Positions 25,497 through 35,737 of a stretch of DNA of 64,000 nucleotides are shown piece after piece (position 1 is the stretch's first letter; each line of letters starts with the position of its first letter). The stretch covers positions 248,001 to 312,000 of the forward strand of contig NZ_JAQQTD010000004.1 of the NCBI RefSeq assembly GCF_028561755.1. Reading direction: 5' to 3'. The translations under genes were made by a program, and so were the position numbers. This DNA is from Altibacter sp. HG106 (lineage in GTDB: Bacteria > Bacteroidota > Bacteroidia > Flavobacteriales > Flavobacteriaceae). Below the pieces are notes generated by a model. It saw only the letters and a program-made list of their open reading frames with translations. It was not told where the DNA came from and searched no databases.

Positions 25497-26780
25497 ATGA
25501 ACCACAGCAAACAAACCTTTGTGACCGCTTTCGCCTTGTTCTCCCTCTTTTTTGGTGCGGGCAACCTTATTCTACCCCCTTATTTAGGAGTGCAAGCGGG
25601 AACTAGTTGGCTTTGGGTGGCGTTAGGATTTGCTGTTTCGGCTGTGATCATTCCTATTTTAGCGATTTACGGACATGCTCGCCTGCAGGGTACCTTAACC
25701 GATTTCGCAAAGAAGTTATCACCACCATTAGCACTAGTGTATGCGCTCGTTATTTATGCTATCGCGGCATCACTGCCTTCGCCACGAACGGCTTCGGTTA
25801 CTTACGAAATGGCCATTGCTCCTTATCTGGAGATCTCCTCCTTGCTTTTTAGTACGCTCTATTTTGCCCTGGTTCTGGTGTTTGTGCTTAATCGTTCCAA
25901 GTTGCTGGAGCTTATCGGAAAATTTTTAACGCCCTTGATCATACTGATGCTGTTGCTCATCATCATTCTGGGACTCAGTGCCGAAACGGAAACAGCCGTC
26001 ACCACCCTTACCGCTCCGTTTAGCGTAGGAATTTTAGAAGGATATCAAACCTTTGATGCCATCGGTGGTGTGGTGGTGGGAGGCGTCATTGTGGTGTCTT
26101 TTGCCCTTCAAGGGAAGCATTCTTATGAAGAGAAAAAGCGCATGATCGGGAGAGCTGGGTTGATGGCAGGTGTTGGCTTGTTCGTAATTTATGCCGGACT
26201 TATTGCCTTGGGCAGTTCTTATACAGACACCTTTCCGGGTGAAACGCGCACCGAGTTACTCACCTTTTTAAGTGTAGAGACCTTAGGGCCTGTTGGGACT
26301 ACCTTCTTAGCCGTGCTTGTTGGTCTGGCCTGCTTTACTACGGCCGTCGGAATTGTTACCGGTACCGCCGATTTTCTGAAAGGAGTATTGGGCAATTCAA
26401 AGATGGTGTTTACCATAACGGCTGTTTTGGCTTGCGTGATAGGGGTTGTCGTCGGACAATTCAATGTAGGATATATCATAGATATTGCCGTTCCTACCCT
26501 GATGATTATATATCCGCTGACCATTATTCTTATTTTGTTGAATGCACTTCCCGAACGATGGATTCCAACGCCAGTGTTCCGTGCCGTGGTCATCGTTACT
26601 ATTATCTTTAGCATCCCCGAATTTTTAACAACTCTTCTTGCAGAGGAATCCATTCCCGATTGGTTTGGGTACCTTCCCTTATTCAACCAAAATTTAGGGT
26701 GGTTACTTCCGGCGACGCTCACATTTTTGCTAGCACAATTTCTTCGGAAAAATGACCGTACTACAGCTGCGAAAAGCTGA
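25497..26780 (+). CDS. brnQ: Branched-chain amino acid transporter BrnQ/LIVCS family
   Basis: A 427-residue integral membrane protein with about twelve hydrophobic helices. The N-terminal ALFSLFFGAGNLILPP is the LIVCS-family signature. It should import leucine, isoleucine and valine with Na+ or H+. The start at 25497 was chosen because this family begins just before that helix, and because a start at 25425 would lie inside the divergent hydrolase. Length is normal. Confidence 0.95.
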   Translation: MNHSKQTFVTAFALFSLFFGAGNLILPPYLGVQAGTSWLWVALGFAVSAVIIPILAIYGHARLQGTLTDFAKKLSPPLALVYALVIYAIAASLPSPRTASVTYEMAIAPYLEISSLLFSTLYFALVLVFVLNRSKLLELIGKFLTPLIILMLLLIIILGLSAETETAVTTLTAPFSVGILEGYQTFDAIGGVVVGGVIVVSFALQGKHSYEEKKRMIGRAGLMAGVGLFVIYAGLIALGSSYTDTFPGETRTELLTFLSVETLGPVGTTFLAVLVGLACFTTAVGIVTGTADFLKGVLGNSKMVFTITAVLACVIGVVVGQFNVGYIIDIAVPTLMIIYPLTIILILLNALPERWIPTPVFRAVVIVTIIFSIPEFLTTLLAEESIPDWFGYLPLFNQNLGWLLPATLTFLLAQFLRKNDRTTAAKS

Positions 26781-26865
26781 AGATTGACGTTTTTACCCGT
26801 ATCGTGTGAATTCATCAGCGAATCGAAAACGTTTCCGAAGTAAAATACTGAAAAATAGCGCGTTG

Positions 26866-26873
26866 TAAATTTG
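26866..26873 (+). promoter_or_regulatory. Putative -7 element upstream of the CBM48 gene
   Basis: TAAATTTG matches TAnnTTTG exactly. If used, the transcript would have a leader of about 160 bases before the start at 27039. The rest of the 258-base gap between brnQ and this gene shows nothing else I can name. Confidence 0.35.
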
Positions 26874-27038
26874 ATAAAGTTGTGAAAATCTTGAATGATT
26901 CACCTCCTTTTTTTACAGGATTCACAAGAACGACGCATTGATTTTCCGAAGTTTTTAGCGCTCTCAAATATTATGAAAAGATGCTTGGGAGCAAGCACCT
27001 ACTTCCCTAGATTTGAACTGGATATAAAAGCAATACTT

Positions 27039-27335
27039 ATGGCGATTCAAAAACAATATTTAAAAAGCAAACCAGAGTGTAAAGTTACCTTTACGGTGCC
27101 TGCGGAAACAGCTAAAGAAGTAAAAGTAGTTGGAAGTTTCAATGCCTGGAACTCGGAGGAAACTGCGTTAAAAAAACTGAAGAATGGAAACTTCAAAGGC
27201 AGCATTAATTTACCAAAGGATCAATCGTACGAGTTTCGTTATATTATCGACGGCACTTACACCAACGATGATCAAGCCGATGCCTTTTGGTGGAATGATT
27301 TTGCCGCTACCGAGAATGGGGTGTTGGTATTGTAA
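27039..27335 (+). CDS. CBM48/AMPK-glycogen-binding-domain protein
   Basis: A 98-residue single-domain protein. KVTFTVPAETA, VVGSFNAWN and YEFRYIIDG are the hallmarks of the early-set glycogen-binding fold (isoamylase N-terminal/AMPK beta). The start at 27039 (MAIQKQYLKSKP) is preferred because the residues upstream in the frame show no family similarity. Such stand-alone proteins are common in flavobacteria and may bind alpha-glucans or act as regulatory partners. No glycogen enzyme is adjacent. Confidence 0.85.
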   Translation: MAIQKQYLKSKPECKVTFTVPAETAKEVKVVGSFNAWNSEETALKKLKNGNFKGSINLPKDQSYEFRYIIDGTYTNDDQADAFWWNDFAATENGVLVL

Positions 27336-27353
27336 CACCAAAATACCGATAGC

Positions 27354-28640
27354 TTATTGTTTTCTCTGGTTCGTTCTTTTGTAAAGCCATTCGGCCACAA
27401 AACAGAAAGCGATGATTCCAACCGCAATGAAGACACCCATTCTATTGCTTCCGAACTGTTGTGTTAAAAGCGTTACAAACGCTAGCGCGCAAAGAAAACA
27501 TGCTAGGAGATGAATCCATTTCTTTGAGTGTAGTTGTTTGTGCCTTTTGTAGCCAACGTAATTCACGATGACAAAAATCAATAAAAATCCAGCGCTTCCA
27601 GCGGTCGAAATGCTCTGTAGGTTGAAGAGGTTTACCAGAGTAACAGACAGTATCGCTGTGATTAAAAACCCAACGGGTTTCCCCCAAAATTTATGCGTAA
27701 AGTATCTCGGCAATTCGTTGTCTTCGGCAATATCATAGTTTACGCGACCACTGCCTAATACCGTCGCATTGATAGCAGAGAACGTGGAGATCAAGGCAGT
27801 TACGGTAATAATGGTAAAACCAAGCTGTCCTAAGGTTGGCTCGGCAGCTTTGGCCAGAACGTAATCTTGAGCGCTTGCAATTTGTTGGAAGGGCAACGCG
27901 CCTACCGTTACTATGGCAATCAATATATAGAGGATGATCACAAATCCAACGGCTCCGAAATAAGCTTTTTCTGTGTTTTTCTCTCTGTCTTTTAAATCTG
28001 AAATCGAGTTGGCAATCAATTCGAATCCTTCATAGGCTACAAAAATGACCATTCCTCCAGAAAGCAGAAGCAATGGGCTTTCCCAATTCTTTGGAGATAA
28101 TTGCGTCAAATTTTCAGAGTTGGCCGTGAGTCCATAAAAGCCAACAGCAATAAATGCCACGAGAATAAATAGCTTAACAATCACGGCCACCGATTCGATG
28201 CCACTGACGAGCGTGACGCTAAGGTAGTTGATCAGTAACGCAAGCAGCAAAATTGCCGATTGGTATAGATGCACATCCCATTCTTTGGTGCCGGTTAGGG
28301 AAAACAATTCTGATCCGTAAGACCCAAAGGCCGAGGCGTACAGAGCAAGCATTACGATATAGCTCACCCAAAGTAGGTTGTTGATGCCACCAGCGAAGAT
28401 GCCGTTCCCGAACTGCGTATTGACAAAAGCTACCGTTCCTCCATTCTGTGGATATTTCTTTGAAAGTTTGGCGTACGAATACGCCGTAAGCAAGGCGATT
28501 ATTCCGGCGAAGGAAAAGGCAAGGGGCGTTCCCCCTTTTGCCAAAGAAACAGCGAGTCCAAGAACCGCAAATATACCACCACCAACCATTCCCCCGATCC
28601 CAATTGAAATGGCATCCTTTAACCCAATCTCCTTGCTCAT
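27354..28640 (-). CDS. APC-family amino acid permease
   Basis: A 428-residue transporter with about twelve membrane helices. IGIGGMVGGGIF in the first helix is the APC superfamily signature for the unwound substrate site. Two in-frame start codons lie six bases apart (28646 and 28640); the second begins MSKEIGLKDA, a usual family start, and is chosen weakly. It lies 31 bases after pepP on the same strand, so peptide cleavage and amino-acid uptake may be expressed together. The transported amino acid is unknown. Confidence 0.9.
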   Translation of the reverse strand: MSKEIGLKDAISIGIGGMVGGGIFAVLGLAVSLAKGGTPLAFSFAGIIALLTAYSYAKLSKKYPQNGGTVAFVNTQFGNGIFAGGINNLLWVSYIVMLALYASAFGSYGSELFSLTGTKEWDVHLYQSAILLLALLINYLSVTLVSGIESVAVIVKLFILVAFIAVGFYGLTANSENLTQLSPKNWESPLLLLSGGMVIFVAYEGFELIANSISDLKDREKNTEKAYFGAVGFVIILYILIAIVTVGALPFQQIASAQDYVLAKAAEPTLGQLGFTIITVTALISTFSAINATVLGSGRVNYDIAEDNELPRYFTHKFWGKPVGFLITAILSVTLVNLFNLQSISTAGSAGFLLIFVIVNYVGYKRHKQLHSKKWIHLLACFLCALAFVTLLTQQFGSNRMGVFIAVGIIAFCFVAEWLYKRTNQRKQ

Positions 28641-28671
28641 AGGCATCGCATTTACCGGGTGCTAGGTATAG

Positions 28672-29964
28672 CTACGCATTCATAATGCTCTCGATCTCTT
28701 CCGCTTCAATAGGAATATTGCGCATGAGGTTAAACGGTTCTCCCGTCTCCTGAATCACAACATCGTCTTCCAAACGAATGCCAAAGCCTTCTTCGGGAAT
28801 ATAGATTCCCGGTTCTACGGTAAAGACCATATTGGCTTTCATGGGCTCCCATAAAATTCCGTAGTCGTGCGTATCGAGACCGATATGATGACTGGTACCG
28901 TGCATAAAATATTTCTTATACGCGGGCCAATCGGGATTCTCATTCGTAACATCAGCCTTGTCGAGTAAACCAAGACCCAACAATTCGGCAGTCATTAGCT
29001 TTCCTACTTCTAGGTGATATTCTTTCCAAAGGGTTCCCGGAATAAGCATTTTAGTCGCTTCCTCCTTGACGCGATTCACGGCATTGTACACTTGTTTCTG
29101 GCGATCAGTAAAACGGCCGCTCACGGGGATGGTTCGTGACATATCGCTACTGTAATTGGCGTATTCTGCCCCTACATCCATAAGTATGAGATCTCCTGTC
29201 TTACATTGTTGGTTGTTCTCAATATAATGTAACACATTAGCGTTGTTCCCGCTGGCGATAATAGGGGTGTAGGCGAATCCTTTGCTGCGATTCCGAAGAA
29301 ATTCATGCATGTATTCGGCTTCAATCTCGTATTCCCAAACCCCGGGTTTTACGAAATCGAGCACCCGCCGGAAGCCTCTTTCAGTAATGTTACATGCTTG
29401 TTGCATGAGATCGAGCTCAATGGGGTTCTTAACCGAACGCAATCGCTGTAAAATGGGATTGCTTTTCGCCCAACGGTGAGCCGGATATTGCGCTTTGGTT
29501 TTCTTGATAAACCGGTCTTCTCGGGTTTCGGTTTCTACTGCTTGTCGATAATGCTCGTTGGTATTGAAATAAATGGTTTCCGACTGCGTCATCAGTTCGA
29601 AGAAAATCTTGTCAAACTCTTTTAACCAATAGGTCGTTTTGATCCCACTGGTCTCCAAAGCTTTCTCTTTGGTCAACTTTTCTCCTTCCCAAACGGCAAT
29701 ATGTTCGTTGGTTTCACGTACAAAAAGCACTTCGCGGTGATTTTTGTCGGCCGCATCTGGGCAAAGCACTAAAATGCTTTCCTCCTGATCTACACCGGAG
29801 AGGTAAAAAATATCTCGAGCTTGTTCAAACGGCATAGTACTGTCGGCGCCAATTGGATAAATGTCGTTGCTATTGAAAACGGCAATGCTCTTAGGCTCCA
29901 TCATGGCCATAAAATCCTGTCGGTTTTTGATGAAAAGGGCGCTATCTATAGGTTGATATTTCAT
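28672..29964 (-). CDS. pepP: Xaa-Pro aminopeptidase (aminopeptidase P)
   Basis: A 430-residue M24B metallopeptidase that removes an N-terminal residue before proline. The N-terminal creatinase-like domain (about 1-170) is followed by the pita-bread domain with the dinuclear metal ligands: Asp in MDVGAEY and SSDMSR, His in HGTSHHIGLDTHD, Glu in FTVEPGIYI and the last Glu in IRLEDDV. It is the first gene of a likely pepP-permease operon and has its own -7 element. Confidence 0.95.
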   Translation of the reverse strand: MKYQPIDSALFIKNRQDFMAMMEPKSIAVFNSNDIYPIGADSTMPFEQARDIFYLSGVDQEESILVLCPDAADKNHREVLFVRETNEHIAVWEGEKLTKEKALETSGIKTTYWLKEFDKIFFELMTQSETIYFNTNEHYRQAVETETREDRFIKKTKAQYPAHRWAKSNPILQRLRSVKNPIELDLMQQACNITERGFRRVLDFVKPGVWEYEIEAEYMHEFLRNRSKGFAYTPIIASGNNANVLHYIENNQQCKTGDLILMDVGAEYANYSSDMSRTIPVSGRFTDRQKQVYNAVNRVKEEATKMLIPGTLWKEYHLEVGKLMTAELLGLGLLDKADVTNENPDWPAYKKYFMHGTSHHIGLDTHDYGILWEPMKANMVFTVEPGIYIPEEGFGIRLEDDVVIQETGEPFNLMRNIPIEAEEIESIMNA

Positions 29965-29983
29965 GGTCGCGATTTGTTTTCCT

Positions 29984-29991
29984 CAAAAATA
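29984..29991 (-). promoter_or_regulatory. Putative -7 element for pepP
   Basis: The minus strand reads TATTTTTG, matching TAnnTTTG exactly, 19 bases before the pepP start codon. It sits in a 130-base divergent region; no exact element was found for the + strand gene at 30095. Confidence 0.45.
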
Positions 29992-30094
29992 CAGGAAATA
30001 AGAGAGACCACATAAGGCGAAAGCAACTTCACAGATAAATTTTGGTATGATAGGGTATTTCAGTAATTTGAAAAGCGAATAAACCAATCCTCTC

Positions 30095-32938
30095 ATGAAA
30101 AATATTATTACGCTATTTTTTGCTATGGCCACCGTAATGGCGGTTGCGCAACCTGCTGCTACCTCGGTTCAAGAATTGACTTCCGGAGTTTCGAAAAAGG
30201 AACAGCTTAGCGCTTCTTCACTCGTTAAAAACCTTCCTTTTAAAAATATTGGCCCTACCATCATGTCGGGTCGGGTGACCGGACTTGCAGTAAACCCAGA
30301 TAACCCTGTCGAATTCTACGTGGGCTATGCTAGTGGAGGCTTATGGTACACCAATAACAATGGCACCTCCTTTACACCGGTGCTCGACAATAGTGGCACT
30401 CAAAATGTAGGATGTGTCGCGGTAGATTGGAAATCGCATACCATCTGGGTAGGAACCGGAGAGGTGAACGCCTCACGGTCTTCGTATGCGGGTATCGGAC
30501 TCCTAAAAAGTACCGATAAAGGCAAGTCCTGGAACACGGTAGGTTTAGCAGATGCTCATCACATTAGTGCTATCTTAATTAATCCAAACAATCCCGATGA
30601 GGTCCTGGTGAGTGCAGCCGGACATTTGTATTCAACCAACGATACCCGAGGCGTCTACAAGACCCTGGACGGCGGTGCTTCCTGGAACAAAACCCTCTTT
30701 GTTAATGACCAGTCTGGGATTATCGAAATGGAAATGAATCCTAACAATTTCAATACTGTATATGCTGCTTCCTGGGATAAAGACCGTAAAGCGTGGAATT
30801 TCCGCGGAAGCGGAGCCGGAAGTGCTATCTATAAAAGTATCGATGCCGGAAATACCTGGACAAAAGTTTCCGTAAAGGGAAGCGGCTTTCCCACCGGAGA
30901 CGGAGTAGGACGCATCGGTCTTGCCGTGGTGGATGATCAGACGGTCTATGCTATTCACGATAATCAATTCCGAAGAGAAGAAGAAACATCAGACCGAAAC
31001 GATTCTGATATGCTTCAAAAAGAGGACTTCAAAAGCATGTCTGCATCGCAATTCCTGGCGTTAGACAATGATAAACTGAAGCAATTTTTACGTCAAAATG
31101 GTTTTCAGGAAAAATACCGACCTGAAAATGTAAAAAACATGGTGCGAAGTGGCGCCGTAAAACCCGAAGACCTCGCCAGGTATCTAGAGGACGCTAACAG
31201 CATGTTATTCGATACACCTGTGATTGGCGCGGAAGTCTATAAAAGCACCGATGGCGGTAAAAGCTGGAAGAAAACGCATGAGGGGTATTTAGACGGCGTG
31301 TATTATTCGTATGGGTATTACTTCGGAAAAGTACATGTTGATCCTTCCAATGCCGATGCGATCTATATATATGGCGTTCCTATTTTGAAATCGAAAGACG
31401 GCGGAAAAACATTTAGCAGTATTAGTGCCGATAATGTTCATGCCGACCATCATGCCCTTTGGATCAATCCGAAACGTCCAGGACACCTCATCAATGGAAA
31501 CGATGGGGGGGTTAATATTACGTATGACGACGGTGAAACCTGGATCAAGAATAATTCTCCTTCCGTGGGGCAATTTTATTCGGTGAACGTGGATAATGAA
31601 GAGCCTTATAATGTGTATGGTGGTCTCCAAGACAACGGAGTTTGGGTAGGGCCGCATACTTCAGAAATGAACAATGAGTGGATGCAATCCGGTCAGAATC
31701 CCTACGAAGCGATCATGGGGGGCGACGGCATGCAGGTGCAGATCGATAGCCGAAATAGCGATTTGGTGTATACAGGGTTTCAATTCGGAAACTATTTCCG
31801 AATCAATCGCGAGACGGGTGAACAACAATACATTCAGCCGAAGCACGAACTAGGCGATAGTCCGTATCGCTTTAATTGGCAAACACCCATACTATTAAGT
31901 CCGCACAATCAAGACATCCTATATCTGGGCGCCAATAAATTGATGCGCTCGATGAATCAGGGAAATGATTGGGAAGCGATTTCGGGCGACTTGACCACCG
32001 GTGGAAAGAAAGGGAATGTGGCGTATGGAACCTTGACGAGTATTAGCGAATCTCCATTTCAATTTGGATTACTCTACACCGGAAGCGATGACGGAAAGAT
32101 TTTCGTGAGCCAGAATGCCGGAGGGAACTGGGTCGATATTTCTAAGAACATGCCCAACGATCTATGGGTAAGCAGAGTGATCGCTTCCTCTCATAACAAA
32201 TCCAGAGTCTATGCGACGCTCAACGGATACCGTTGGGACGATTTTGCAGCTTATGTTTATGTGAGTGAAAACTACGGACAAACCTGGAAGAATATATCCT
32301 CAAACCTACCCGCATCGCCCGTAAATGTGATCAAAGAAGATCCTGCCAACCCCGATGTGTTATATCTGGGAACCGACAATGGCGCATGGGTGAGTATAGA
32401 TCGCGGAAACACATGGCATCCTTTTGCGGAAGGATTGCCTGCAGTGGCGGTACATGACCTGGTGGTTCAGGAGCGAGATAAGGATTTGGTGCTTGGTACC
32501 CATGGTCGCTCCTTTTATGTAGCAGATATTTCTTTGGTACAACAATTAGGAGGCAAGCCGGCGACGTCGCTCGTTGTTAGCGCTCCCGGTAACGTACGCG
32601 CTACCCGTCGATGGGGTAATAGTTTTAGTCCGTGGATGGATGCGTACGAACCCGAAGTAAACCTGCAGTTTTTTAGTCCGACTTCCGGCAAGGCTACTAT
32701 CACTATTACCACAGAAGATGGAACCGAAGTACAGTCGATGGATGCTTCCGTCGACAAAGGAATTAACGTGGTTAAGTATGATGTTACCGCTTCGGAAAAG
32801 GGTGTGAAAAACCTCGAGAAAGCAGGAACGAACATAACACCAGCCGGAAATGGAGCGCTGTATCTTCCAAAAGGGAACTACACTATTCACGTTGCTGTGG
32901 GGAACGCGAAAGACAGTGTTTCGTGGGAGGTGCAATAA
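30095..32938 (+). CDS. Secreted BNR/sortilin-type (VPS10-like) repeat protein
   Basis: A 947-residue exported protein. Signal peptide MKNIITLFFAMATVMAVAQ is followed by many BNR/Asp-box repeats (KSTDKGKSW, KTLDGGASW, KSIDAGNTW, KSTDGGKSW, ENYGQTW, SIDRGNTW) that build large propellers like the sortilin VPS10 domain. GTGEVNASRSSYAGIG and GTHGRSFYVADI are typical of the Bacteroidota family often annotated as glycosyl hydrolase. No catalytic motif is evident and no T9SS sorting domain is seen at the C-terminus, which ends in a beta-sandwich (YTIHVAVGNAK). Binding or processing of surface polymers is possible; function unproven. Confidence 0.88.
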   Translation: MKNIITLFFAMATVMAVAQPAATSVQELTSGVSKKEQLSASSLVKNLPFKNIGPTIMSGRVTGLAVNPDNPVEFYVGYASGGLWYTNNNGTSFTPVLDNSGTQNVGCVAVDWKSHTIWVGTGEVNASRSSYAGIGLLKSTDKGKSWNTVGLADAHHISAILINPNNPDEVLVSAAGHLYSTNDTRGVYKTLDGGASWNKTLFVNDQSGIIEMEMNPNNFNTVYAASWDKDRKAWNFRGSGAGSAIYKSIDAGNTWTKVSVKGSGFPTGDGVGRIGLAVVDDQTVYAIHDNQFRREEETSDRNDSDMLQKEDFKSMSASQFLALDNDKLKQFLRQNGFQEKYRPENVKNMVRSGAVKPEDLARYLEDANSMLFDTPVIGAEVYKSTDGGKSWKKTHEGYLDGVYYSYGYYFGKVHVDPSNADAIYIYGVPILKSKDGGKTFSSISADNVHADHHALWINPKRPGHLINGNDGGVNITYDDGETWIKNNSPSVGQFYSVNVDNEEPYNVYGGLQDNGVWVGPHTSEMNNEWMQSGQNPYEAIMGGDGMQVQIDSRNSDLVYTGFQFGNYFRINRETGEQQYIQPKHELGDSPYRFNWQTPILLSPHNQDILYLGANKLMRSMNQGNDWEAISGDLTTGGKKGNVAYGTLTSISESPFQFGLLYTGSDDGKIFVSQNAGGNWVDISKNMPNDLWVSRVIASSHNKSRVYATLNGYRWDDFAAYVYVSENYGQTWKNISSNLPASPVNVIKEDPANPDVLYLGTDNGAWVSIDRGNTWHPFAEGLPAVAVHDLVVQERDKDLVLGTHGRSFYVADISLVQQLGGKPATSLVVSAPGNVRATRRWGNSFSPWMDAYEPEVNLQFFSPTSGKATITITTEDGTEVQSMDASVDKGINVVKYDVTASEKGVKNLEKAGTNITPAGNGALYLPKGNYTIHVAVGNAKDSVSWEVQ

Positions 32939-32981
32939 TGTTTTTAGAATGAATCTGAATAATACTAAAGCGTCCAAGAAG

Positions 32982-33013
32982 TTTGGCATTCCGACGTCTG
33001 GGGTGTATTTTTG
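32982..33013 (+). promoter_or_regulatory. Promoter of the sdhCAB operon (-33 TTTG / -7 TATTTTTG)
   Basis: TTTG at 32982-32985 and TATTTTTG at 33006-33013 are separated by 20 bases, the exact two-part architecture of the Bacteroidota primary sigma factor promoter. The -7 element ends 31 bases before the sdhC start. This is the only complete two-part match found in the window. Confidence 0.75.
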
Positions 33014-33044
33014 TACGTCGTAAATCTTTGAAAAGAAAACCATA

Positions 33045-33710
33045 ATGGGAATTGTATCTTCTTCCATCGCTAGAAAGGTCTCTATGGCGCTTTCTGGTCT
33101 CTTTCTTGTCGTATTTCTAGCCCAACATTTTACCATTAACTTTTCTTCGGTCGTCGCTCCGGAAACGTTTAATGAGTGGTCTCATTTTATGGGAACCAAT
33201 GGGTTGGTTCAGTTCGCGTTACAGCCGGTACTGATTTTGGGCGTTATTTTCCATTTTGTGATGGGAATTATCTTAGAGCTCAAAAACAACCGAGCCCGTG
33301 TTCATAGCTATAAGAAGTATAGTGGAAGCGCTAATTCGAGTTGGGCGTCCAGAAATATGATAATCTCAGGAGCCGTTGTATTGGCCTTTCTTGGCCTGCA
33401 CTTTTACGATTTTTGGGTGCCTGAAATCATCTATAAATATGTAGATGTAAATGAAGCCATGGAAAGTCGGTATTACCCTGAACTCGTACACAAATTTGAA
33501 AGTCCGGTTCGCGTGGGTATCTATTGCCTCGCGTTCGTACTCTTGATGTTTCACCTCTGGCATGGCTTTGCATCGTCTTTCCAAACCATGGGTTGGAACA
33601 ACAAGTACTCGAAAGCAATCAAGGGTTTTACCAAATTGTATGCGGTAGCCATTCCTTTAGGGTTCATTTTTATTGCCCTCTACCATCATTTTAATCAAAT
33701 TCCACACTAA
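33045..33710 (+). CDS. sdhC: Succinate dehydrogenase cytochrome b subunit
   Basis: A 221-residue membrane anchor with five hydrophobic helices, of the type used in single-anchor, di-haem succinate:quinone oxidoreductases. Candidate haem histidines include H27 in AQHFTI and those in FHFVMG, GLHFYDF and MFHLWHGF. It carries electrons from SdhB to the quinone pool. No separate sdhD is present, in keeping with this type. It is the first gene of the operon and lies 11 bases before sdhA. Confidence 0.94.
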   Translation: MGIVSSSIARKVSMALSGLFLVVFLAQHFTINFSSVVAPETFNEWSHFMGTNGLVQFALQPVLILGVIFHFVMGIILELKNNRARVHSYKKYSGSANSSWASRNMIISGAVVLAFLGLHFYDFWVPEIIYKYVDVNEAMESRYYPELVHKFESPVRVGIYCLAFVLLMFHLWHGFASSFQTMGWNNKYSKAIKGFTKLYAVAIPLGFIFIALYHHFNQIPH

Positions 33711-33721
33711 AAAGAGCGATT

Positions 33722-35725
33722 ATGTCGAAAATAGCATCTCATGTACCTAGCGGACCGCTTTCTGAGAAGTGGACAAAACATAAGAACGAAATAAACCTGG
33801 TAAACCCTGCCAACAAGCGTAATATAGACGTGATTGTGGTAGGAACCGGATTGGCCGGCGGAAGTGCCGCAGCGACCCTTGCCGAACTTGGTTATAATGT
33901 AAAAACATTTTGTTATCAGGATTCCCCCCGTCGTGCGCATTCCATTGCCGCCCAAGGAGGAATCAATGCAGCAAAGAACTATCAGGGCGATGGAGATTCC
34001 ACCTACCGCTTGTTTTACGATACCATTAAAGGGGGCGATTATCGTTCTCGTGAAGAGAATGTATACCGTCTGGCGGAAGTCTCCGCGAACATCATCGATC
34101 AATGTGTCGCACAGGGAGTTCCTTTTGCAAGAGAGTATGGCGGACTCCTAGATAACCGATCTTTTGGAGGGGTATTGGTGTCTCGAACGTTTTATGCCAA
34201 AGGACAAACGGGGCAGCAACTATTATTAGGGGCGTATGCAGCCATGAACCGGCAGATCAATCGAGGGAAGATCCAAAGCTACACCCGTCACGAAATGTTA
34301 GATCTTGTGATTGTAGATGGAAAGGCTCGAGGTATCATTGCTCGTAATTTGGTAACTGGAGAAATTGAACGGCATTCGGCGCATGCTGTGGTGATCGCTT
34401 CCGGTGGGTACGGGAATGTCTTTTATCTTTCCACTAACGCCATGGGTAGCAATGTAACAGCATCGTGGAAAATCCATAAGCGCGGGGCATATTTTGCGAA
34501 CCCTTGCTACACGCAAATTCACCCCACCTGTATTCCGGTTTCGGGAGATCATCAATCGAAACTGACCTTGATGTCAGAATCCCTTCGGAATGACGGTCGG
34601 ATTTGGGTTCCGAAGAAGCAAGAAGACGCCGAAGCCATTCGACAGGGGAAACTTAAACCCACCCAACTCAAAGAAGAGGATCGCGATTATTATTTAGAAC
34701 GTCGCTATCCTTCCTTCGGAAACTTGGTGCCGCGTGATGTGGCTTCTAGAGCGGCAAAAGAGCGATGCGACGCCGGATTTGGCGTGAATAAAACGGGCGA
34801 AGCGGTCTTCCTGGATTTTGCTTCTGCCATCATGCGCTACGGAAAGGAAGCGGCAGAGATTCAGAAAATTGAAAATCCTTCCGAAGAAAAGGTACGCGAA
34901 CTGGGTGAGAAGGCCATCGAAAACAAATACGGGAACTTATTCCAGATGTACGAACAGATCGTGGATGAGAATCCGTATAAGACACCTATGAAAATCTATC
35001 CTGCGGTGCATTATACCATGGGAGGCATCTGGGTGGATTACAACCTGCAAACTACAATTCCCGGATGTTACGCAGCAGGCGAAGCGAACTTTAGTGATCA
35101 CGGAGCCAACCGTTTGGGAGCTTCGGCACTGATGCAAGGCTTGGCCGATGGTTATTTTGTGCTTCCGTACACCATTGGTAATTATTTGTCGGATGACATT
35201 CGTACGGGTGCCATTTCTACGGATCTTCCCGAATTTGAACAGGCCGAGAAAGAGGTGCGGGAGCGCCTTCAGAAATTGGTCAATAACAACGGAACCAAGT
35301 CGGTAGATCATTTCCACAAACGATTGGGTAAAATTATGTGGAACAAAGTGGGGATGTCCCGAAATGCGAAAGGATTGCAAGAAGCCATCACCGAAATTCA
35401 AGAATTGCGTAAGGAATTCTGGGAGCACGTTCGAGTGCCGGGTGAAATGGATGGAATGAACCAGGAACTAGAGAAGGCGGGCCGCGTAGCCGATTTCTTG
35501 GAACTAGGGGAATTATTTGCCAAAGATGCACTGCACAGAAATGAATCGTGCGGAGGGCATTTTAGAGAAGAGTACCAGACCGAAGAAGGCGAAGCCCTTC
35601 GGGATGATGAGAACTTTATGTATGTGGCTGCCTGGGAATACAAAGGAACACCCAGCGAAGCAGTACTTCACAAAGAAGAATTGAATTACGAAAATATCGA
35701 GGTAAAAACTCGTAGCTATAAATAA
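33722..35725 (+). CDS. sdhA: Succinate dehydrogenase flavoprotein subunit
   Basis: A 667-residue FAD subunit that oxidises succinate to fumarate. The dinucleotide motif [12 protein letters not shown] lies near residue 36, and [11 protein letters not shown] contains the histidine that normally bonds covalently to [13 protein letters not shown] is in the substrate-site region, and the [15 protein letters not shown] segment is typical of the long Bacteroidota/epsilon type. Length fits the single-anchor (type B) enzyme. It lies 11 bases after sdhC and 12 bases before sdhB. Confidence 0.97.
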   Translation: MSKIASHVPSGPLSEKWTKHKNEINLVNPANKRNIDVIVVGTGLAGGSAAATLAELGYNVKTFCYQDSPRRAHSIAAQGGINAAKNYQGDGDSTYRLFYDTIKGGDYRSREENVYRLAEVSANIIDQCVAQGVPFAREYGGLLDNRSFGGVLVSRTFYAKGQTGQQLLLGAYAAMNRQINRGKIQSYTRHEMLDLVIVDGKARGIIARNLVTGEIERHSAHAVVIASGGYGNVFYLSTNAMGSNVTASWKIHKRGAYFANPCYTQIHPTCIPVSGDHQSKLTLMSESLRNDGRIWVPKKQEDAEAIRQGKLKPTQLKEEDRDYYLERRYPSFGNLVPRDVASRAAKERCDAGFGVNKTGEAVFLDFASAIMRYGKEAAEIQKIENPSEEKVRELGEKAIENKYGNLFQMYEQIVDENPYKTPMKIYPAVHYTMGGIWVDYNLQTTIPGCYAAGEANFSDHGANRLGASALMQGLADGYFVLPYTIGNYLSDDIRTGAISTDLPEFEQAEKEVRERLQKLVNNNGTKSVDHFHKRLGKIMWNKVGMSRNAKGLQEAITEIQELRKEFWEHVRVPGEMDGMNQELEKAGRVADFLELGELFAKDALHRNESCGGHFREEYQTEEGEALRDDENFMYVAAWEYKGTPSEAVLHKEELNYENIEVKTRSYK

Positions 35726-35737
35726 AAGCGGATTGTT

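Noticed and set aside
26219-26815. A 198-residue minus-strand frame opposite brnQ
   Set aside because: Antisense to a membrane-protein gene; Thr/Val/Ile-rich composition is what the reverse complement of such helices gives.
30095-32938. Assignment of the BNR/sortilin-type protein as a sialidase or glycosyl hydrolase
   Set aside because: Asp-box repeats alone do not show catalysis; no arginine triad or acid/base pair could be identified.
32546-33136. A 196-residue minus-strand frame over the end of the BNR protein and the sdhC promoter
   Set aside because: It is antisense to two clear genes, crosses the best promoter of the window, and has no recognisable features.
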